This document shows, in pieces, positions 12,368 through 15,701 of a stretch of 15,701 bases of DNA. The first letter of the stretch is position 1, and each line of letters starts with the position of its first letter. The position numbers were made by a program, and so were the translations under genes. The notes under the pieces are model-generated. The model was not told where the DNA came from, made no database searches, and saw only the letters and a list, made by a program, of their open reading frames with translations. Where the stretch lies: contig JAUMSA010000200.1 in the NCBI GenBank assembly GCA_031293105.1, forward strand, positions 1 to 15,701, read 5' to 3'. The DNA is from Butyricicoccus sp. GTDB lineage: Bacteria > Bacillota > Clostridia > Oscillospirales > Butyricicoccaceae.

Positions 12368-13110
12368 CATGCAGACGTTTCCCGCAGCAGGCCGTCCATC
12401 AGGGGCCGCTGATTGTGGTCAATGCCCGTCATCCGCTGCAAGGCGGCGTGGCTGGAAAGCTCGCCCCCGTGGACGCCCGGCATTCGGACATCCTGCTGGA
12501 AGCGGCCGCCGGACGGCTGCTCGCCTGCTGCATCGGCGCGGTGCACGGCGGTCGAGAGATCGTGCCCGTATCCGGTTGGCGCAGCCAGACCGAACAGCAG
12601 GCCATCTGGGACCAGACCCTAGCCGAAAGCGGCGAAACCTTCACCCGGCAGTATGTGGCCCTGCCCGGGTGCAGCGAGCACCAGACCGGACTTGCCATCG
12701 ACCTGGGCCGGGCGGCGTCCCACATCGACTTCATCCGGCCAGCCTTCCCGTATGACGGCGTGTGCGGTGCGTTCCGCCGTGCCGCCGCCCGCCACGGCTT
12801 CATCGAGCGCTATCAAGCAGGCAAAGAAGCCCTCACCGGCATTTCGCCCGAACCCTGGCATTTCCGCTATGTCGGCGCGCCCCATGCCGCGCTTCTGCAA
12901 CAGCACGGCCTATGTCTGGAAGAATACCCGGATTTCCTCCGGCAGGCGGGCGCACAGACCTGCACCCTAGACGGCGGGCGCATGGCGCAGGTGTTTTATG
13001 TGCCCTGCGCGGGCGGGCAAACCGAGATCGAGCTGCCCGATGCCTGCTGTCAGGTTTCAGGGGACAACATCGGCGGCTTTATCGTCACGGTCTGGGGGGA
13101 AAGCGCATGA
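12364..13110 (+). CDS. vanXY: VanXY bifunctional D,D-dipeptidase/D,D-carboxypeptidase
   Basis: A 248-aa M15B-type zinc peptidase with no signal peptide, so cytoplasmic. It removes D-Ala-D-Ala dipeptide and trims D-Ala from pentapeptide, leaving only D-Ala-D-Ser ends. S-G-W-R-S-Q at 70-75 holds the stabilising Arg73. S-E-H-Q-T-G-L-A-I-D at 104-113 supplies zinc ligands His106 and Asp113; E-P-W-H at 163-166 supplies catalytic Glu163 and third ligand His166. A C-terminal extension of about 60 residues (V-F-Y-V-P, then N-I-G-G-F-I-V-T-V-W) is as in VanXY proteins and not in VanX. The start overlaps the vanG stop (ATGA) and its own stop overlaps the vanT start (ATGA), so the three are translated as a unit. 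GGGGG precedes the ATG. Confidence 0.92.
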   Translation: MTCRRFPQQAVHQGPLIVVNARHPLQGGVAGKLAPVDARHSDILLEAAAGRLLACCIGAVHGGREIVPVSGWRSQTEQQAIWDQTLAESGETFTRQYVALPGCSEHQTGLAIDLGRAASHIDFIRPAFPYDGVCGAFRRAAARHGFIERYQAGKEALTGISPEPWHFRYVGAPHAALLQQHGLCLEEYPDFLRQAGAQTCTLDGGRMAQVFYVPCAGGQTEIELPDACCQVSGDNIGGFIVTVWGESA

Positions 13111-15176
13111 AAAAGGGCTTTGCCGCGCTGGACGATGCGCGTTTTGCCGCCGCGCTTCTGGTCATCGCTATCCATACCTCCCCGCTTATGAGCGTTTCGG
13201 TGGATGGGGACTTTTTCCTCACCCGGGTGCTGGCCCGGCTGGCGGTGCCGCTGTTTTTCATGGTATCCGGGTATTTTCTGGGGCGAAATGGCTGGCGGCG
13301 GCTGTCCCACTTCGCGCAAAAGACCGCGCTGTACTATGCGGTTTCGATCGTTTTATATCTGCCGCTCAATCTGTATCAGGGCGGCTGGGACGCCGCCGGG
13401 GTCGTGCGCAGCCTGCTTTTTGACGGCACGTTGTACCATCTGTGGTACTTCCCGGCCGTGCTGCTGGGCGCATTCCTTGCGTCCCGCCTAGCCCGGTTTG
13501 GACTGCGCTGCGCGCTGCCCATGGCCGGGGCGCTGTATCTGTTCGGCCTGCTAGGCGACAGCTATTATGGCCTTGCCGTGCAGCTTGGGCTGGAACCAAT
13601 GTTTTCCGCCCTGTTCCATGTCTTTTCCTACACCCGCAACGGTCTGTTCTTCGCCCCCCTCTTTTTGGTGCTGGGCGCCGCCGGACGGCGGTTTTCTACA
13701 CGCACAGCGGCTGTAGGACTGACGCTGTCCTTTGCCGCGATGACAGCCGAAGGGTTCGCCCTCCACCGCCTGGGCTGGCAGCGCCATGACAGCATGTATG
13801 TCTTTCTGCCCTTGTGTATGCTCTTTCTGTTTTCGCTGCTGCTGGGGGCCGATGCAGGACAAAATCCTCGCCTGCGGCGGGTGTCCATCTTGGTATACAT
13901 CCTGCATCCGTGGTGGATTGTGCTGGTGCGCGGAGCGGCCGAAGTACTGCATCTGGACGGCCCGCTGGTGCAAAACAGCCTGGGGCATTTTGCGGCCGTG
14001 ACCGCGGCCAGTGTGGCGTGCGCCTTTGTGCTGGATGCCTGGCTGCCGCGCGGCAAGCTGCCGAACACTCGCGCCTGGCGCGAAATCGACTGCGCCGCAT
14101 TGAGGCACAACGCCGCCGTATTGCAGGACGAGCTAGGCAAGGACTGTCGCCTGATGGCGGTTGTCAAAGCCGAAGCCTACGGCCATGGCGCGGTGCTGAC
14201 CGCGCGCACCTTGCAGCAAAGCGGCGTGCGCGCCTTTGCCGTAGCCACGCTGGATGAGGCGATTTGCCTGCGCAAACATGGCATCCGGGGACTGATCCTG
14301 GTGCTTGGCTACACCGACCCCATCCATGTGCGCACGCTGCGGCGCTGGCGCATCACCCAGGCCGTGGCCGACGAGGCCCATGCCCGGTCGCTGGCCGCCC
14401 AGGGCGTGCCCATCCATGTTCACCTGGCCGTGGACACCGGCATGCATCGGCTGGGGCTGCCCGCCGGAGAGATCTCGGCCTTTCTGCGGGTGTACGACCT
14501 GCCCAACCTGCGCATTGACGGCATGTTTTCCCATCTGAACGTATCCGACAGCCTGACGGCGGACGACACCGCCTTTACCCAGGCGCAACTGGCCGCCTTT
14601 TTTGAAACGGTCGAAACCATCCGGCGTGCGGGCTATGACCCCGGCCAGACGCACATCCAGGCCAGCTACGGGGTGTGGAACCTGCCGTCTCAGCCGTGCA
14701 CCTTTGCCCGGGTGGGCATTGCGCTGTACGGTGTGGGCAGCGATGCTTCACCCGTGCAGCGCACGCTCGACCTGTGGCCGGTGCTGACGCTCAAGGCGCG
14801 GGTCGTACTCGTGCGCTCGCTTGCGGCGGGCGATACGGCTGGCTATGGCCGGGCCTTTCACGCCGAGCGGCCCACCCGGTTGGCGGTCGTATCCATCGGC
14901 TACGCCGACGGCGTGCCACGTGATTATGCCGCACGTGGCGGCCAGGTGCTGGTGCACGGACGCCGCGTCCCGGTGGCCGGCCGAGTGTGCATGGACCAAC
15001 TGCTCGTGGATGTGACCGATGTCCCCAGCGTGCAGGCGGGCGACACGGTCACCCTGATCGGCCGGGACAGCGGATGTGAAATCCGCGCCGAACAGATGGC
15101 CAGCTGGTGCGGCACGATCACCAACGAACTGCTCTCCCGCCTGGGCGCGCGACTGGGGCTGCGCCCCTATTCGTGA
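13107..15176 (+). CDS. vanT: VanT membrane-bound serine (alanine) racemase
   Basis: A 689-aa fusion, close to the known VanT length of about 700. Residues 1-325 are an acyltransferase-3-like membrane domain with some nine or ten segments (Arg12 and His23 near the start are family marks), thought to import or present L-Ser. Residues 330-689 are a fold-type III PLP racemase: R-E-I-D-C-A-A-L-R-H-N opens it, K354 in V-V-K-A-E-A-Y-G-H-G binds PLP, Tyr580 lies in A-G-Y-G-R, then I-G-Y-A-D-G, and C-M-D-Q near 632. Asn673 in T-I-T-N-E-L replaces the Tyr of alanine racemases, as in VanT of the VanG type, where it favours serine. ATG is fixed by the ATGA overlap with vanXY. It supplies D-Ser for VanG. 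Confidence 0.93.
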   Translation: MKKGFAALDDARFAAALLVIAIHTSPLMSVSVDGDFFLTRVLARLAVPLFFMVSGYFLGRNGWRRLSHFAQKTALYYAVSIVLYLPLNLYQGGWDAAGVVRSLLFDGTLYHLWYFPAVLLGAFLASRLARFGLRCALPMAGALYLFGLLGDSYYGLAVQLGLEPMFSALFHVFSYTRNGLFFAPLFLVLGAAGRRFSTRTAAVGLTLSFAAMTAEGFALHRLGWQRHDSMYVFLPLCMLFLFSLLLGADAGQNPRLRRVSILVYILHPWWIVLVRGAAEVLHLDGPLVQNSLGHFAAVTAASVACAFVLDAWLPRGKLPNTRAWREIDCAALRHNAAVLQDELGKDCRLMAVVKAEAYGHGAVLTARTLQQSGVRAFAVATLDEAICLRKHGIRGLILVLGYTDPIHVRTLRRWRITQAVADEAHARSLAAQGVPIHVHLAVDTGMHRLGLPAGEISAFLRVYDLPNLRIDGMFSHLNVSDSLTADDTAFTQAQLAAFFETVETIRRAGYDPGQTHIQASYGVWNLPSQPCTFARVGIALYGVGSDASPVQRTLDLWPVLTLKARVVLVRSLAAGDTAGYGRAFHAERPTRLAVVSIGYADGVPRDYAARGGQVLVHGRRVPVAGRVCMDQLLVDVTDVPSVQAGDTVTLIGRDSGCEIRAEQMASWCGTITNELLSRLGARLGLRPYS

Positions 15177-15192
15177 AACTGCGCTTTTTCGA

Positions 15193-15221
15193 TTGCAGCC
15201 TTGTCTCTCGGGGAGTATAAT
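15193..15221 (+). promoter_or_regulatory. Sigma-A promoter of the NifX-like gene
   Basis: TTGCAG (15193-15198) and TATAAT (15216-15221) are exactly 17 bases apart, close to consensus. Transcription would start near 15228, immediately before the AAGGAGG site, giving a leader of under 20 bases. Confidence 0.82.
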
Positions 15222-15245
15222 AAGGCTGAGAAGGAGGTCTATCGC

Positions 15246-15632
15246 ATGAAAATTGCAGTGACATACGAAAACGGCCAGGTGTTCCAGCATTTTGGCCACT
15301 GTGCACAGTTCAAGATCTATGACGTAGAAAACGGCGCCGTGCAGTCATCCACGGTTGTGGACACCAACGGCAGCGGTCACGGCGCGCTGGCGGGCTTTTT
15401 ACAGGGCCACTGCGTGGACACGCTCATCTGCGGCGGCATCGGTGGCGGCGCGCGCACTGCGCTGGCGGATGCCGGCATCGAACTTTATCCCGGCGTCACG
15501 GGCGACGCGGACGAAAGCGTAAAAGCCCTGCTCGGCGGCACGCTGTCCTTTGACCCGGACACAATGTGCAACCATCACCACGATGGGGCGCACCAGTGCG
15601 GTGAACACAAGCACGGCTGCGGCGGCAACTAA
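15246..15632 (+). CDS. NifX/NifB-like dinitrogenase FeMo-cofactor biosynthesis family protein with His/Cys tail
   Basis: A 128-aa single-domain protein of the NifX/NafY/NifB-C family. It opens M-K-I-A-V-T-Y-E-N-G-Q-V-F-Q-H-F-G-H-C; the H-F-G-H-C motif at 15-19 is the family signature. The fold (V-D-T-L-I-C-G-G-I-G-G-G-A at 57-69, then alternating strands) is complete. The last 21 residues carry six His and three Cys (C-N-H-H-H, H-Q-C-G-E-H-K-H-G-C), an obvious metal-binding tail. Relatives outside nitrogen fixers bind Fe-S or Mo/Fe clusters; function is unknown. No nif gene is near. AAGGAGG lies 8 bases ahead. It has its own strong promoter and terminator, so it is a single-gene unit rather than part of the van operon. 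Confidence 0.9.
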   Translation: MKIAVTYENGQVFQHFGHCAQFKIYDVENGAVQSSTVVDTNGSGHGALAGFLQGHCVDTLICGGIGGGARTALADAGIELYPGVTGDADESVKALLGGTLSFDPDTMCNHHHDGAHQCGEHKHGCGGN

Positions 15633-15670
15633 AAAAACGGCTGTCTACTTTTTGTTAGACAGCCGTTTTT
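15633..15670 (+). terminator. Rho-independent terminator after the NifX-like gene
   Basis: A perfect 15-bp stem (15633-15647 with 15656-15670) includes the A and T tracts and has an 8-base T-rich loop. The A tract overlaps the TAA stop and the T tract follows the stem, so it works in both directions. The last 31 bases of the window hold nothing recognisable. Confidence 0.95.
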
Positions 15671-15701
15671 GTATCAAAATCGCATCTTTTCCGATAAATA
15701 T

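Noticed and set aside
15155..15167. GGGGC-TGC-GCCCC stem as vanT terminator
   Set aside because: Lies inside the coding end of vanT, has only 5 pairs and no T run directly after it.
13107..15176. Longer reading of vanT starting at 12762 (804 codons)
   Set aside because: The added 115 residues are out-of-frame vanXY sequence, Arg/Pro-rich and without homology; the ATGA start at 13107 fits VanT's known opening.
9300..15701. Transposon, insertion sequence or integrative element carrying the van genes
   Set aside because: No transposase, integrase, relaxase, terminal repeats or attachment-like duplications seen at either side within the window.
1..15701. Selenocysteine codons (in-frame TGA), CRISPR arrays, tRNA or rRNA genes
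   Set aside because: All recognised genes read through without internal TGA; no regularly spaced direct repeats and no tRNA- or rRNA-like stretches were found by eye.

Overview
The window looks like chromosomal DNA from a GC-rich, low-oxygen member of the Firmicutes/Clostridia, most likely a gut Oscillospirales-type organism. This rests on the gene content: a labile-selenium maturation operon, a VanG-type cluster, strong AGGAGG-type ribosome binding sites, sigma-A promoters and short rho-independent terminators. Species cannot be named from sequence alone. Coding density is high. No transposase, integrase, phage gene, CRISPR array, tRNA or rRNA was seen.

Region 1 (1-5625, minus strand) is an eight-gene operon read right to left. 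It runs: a ModE-like DNA-binding protein, selD (selenophosphate synthase), yedF (TusA + DsrE domains), yqeB (Se-dependent molybdenum hydroxylase system), a class V cysteine desulfurase-like enzyme (EF2568 type), a YedE-type selenium/sulfur membrane protein, a stand-alone TusA-like carrier and a DUF3343 putative Se/S carrier cut by the window edge. Genes overlap or are spaced by at most about 56 bases. A good sigma-A promoter precedes the set. The logic is uptake or channelling of reduced selenium (YedE), mobilisation from amino acids (desulfurase), passage on small thiol carriers (TusA-like, YedF, DUF3343), activation to selenophosphate (SelD) and delivery to a selenium-containing molybdenum enzyme (YqeB). 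No selA or selB is in view, so this set points to the labile Se cofactor of molybdenum hydroxylases.

Region 2 (5630-9330) holds housekeeping genes and little-known small genes. rsmA (16S rRNA dimethyltransferase) runs divergently from the selenium operon. Convergent to it is a three-gene minus-strand set of small proteins of unknown function (92, 132 and 78 aa). The first of these is preceded by a sequence resembling a sporulation sigma-K/E promoter. Then come a YfcE-type phosphoesterase and coaX (type III pantothenate kinase) on the plus strand, closed by a terminator. A 51-aa gene follows, with its own ribosome binding site and its own terminator.

Region 3 (9345-15176, plus strand) is a compact VanG-type glycopeptide-resistance locus: vanR, vanS, then vanG (D-Ala-D-Ser ligase), vanXY (D,D-dipeptidase/carboxypeptidase) and vanT (membrane serine racemase). 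A 123-base gap between vanS and vanG carries a strong, previously unexplained-looking hairpin and repeats; it is where a VanR-controlled promoter would be expected. The enzymes together would make D-Ser, join it to D-Ala and remove D-Ala-D-Ala ends.

Region 4 (15193-15670) is a single NifX/NifB-like dinitrogenase iron-molybdenum-cofactor-type protein with a His/Cys-rich tail, a near-consensus promoter and a strong terminator.
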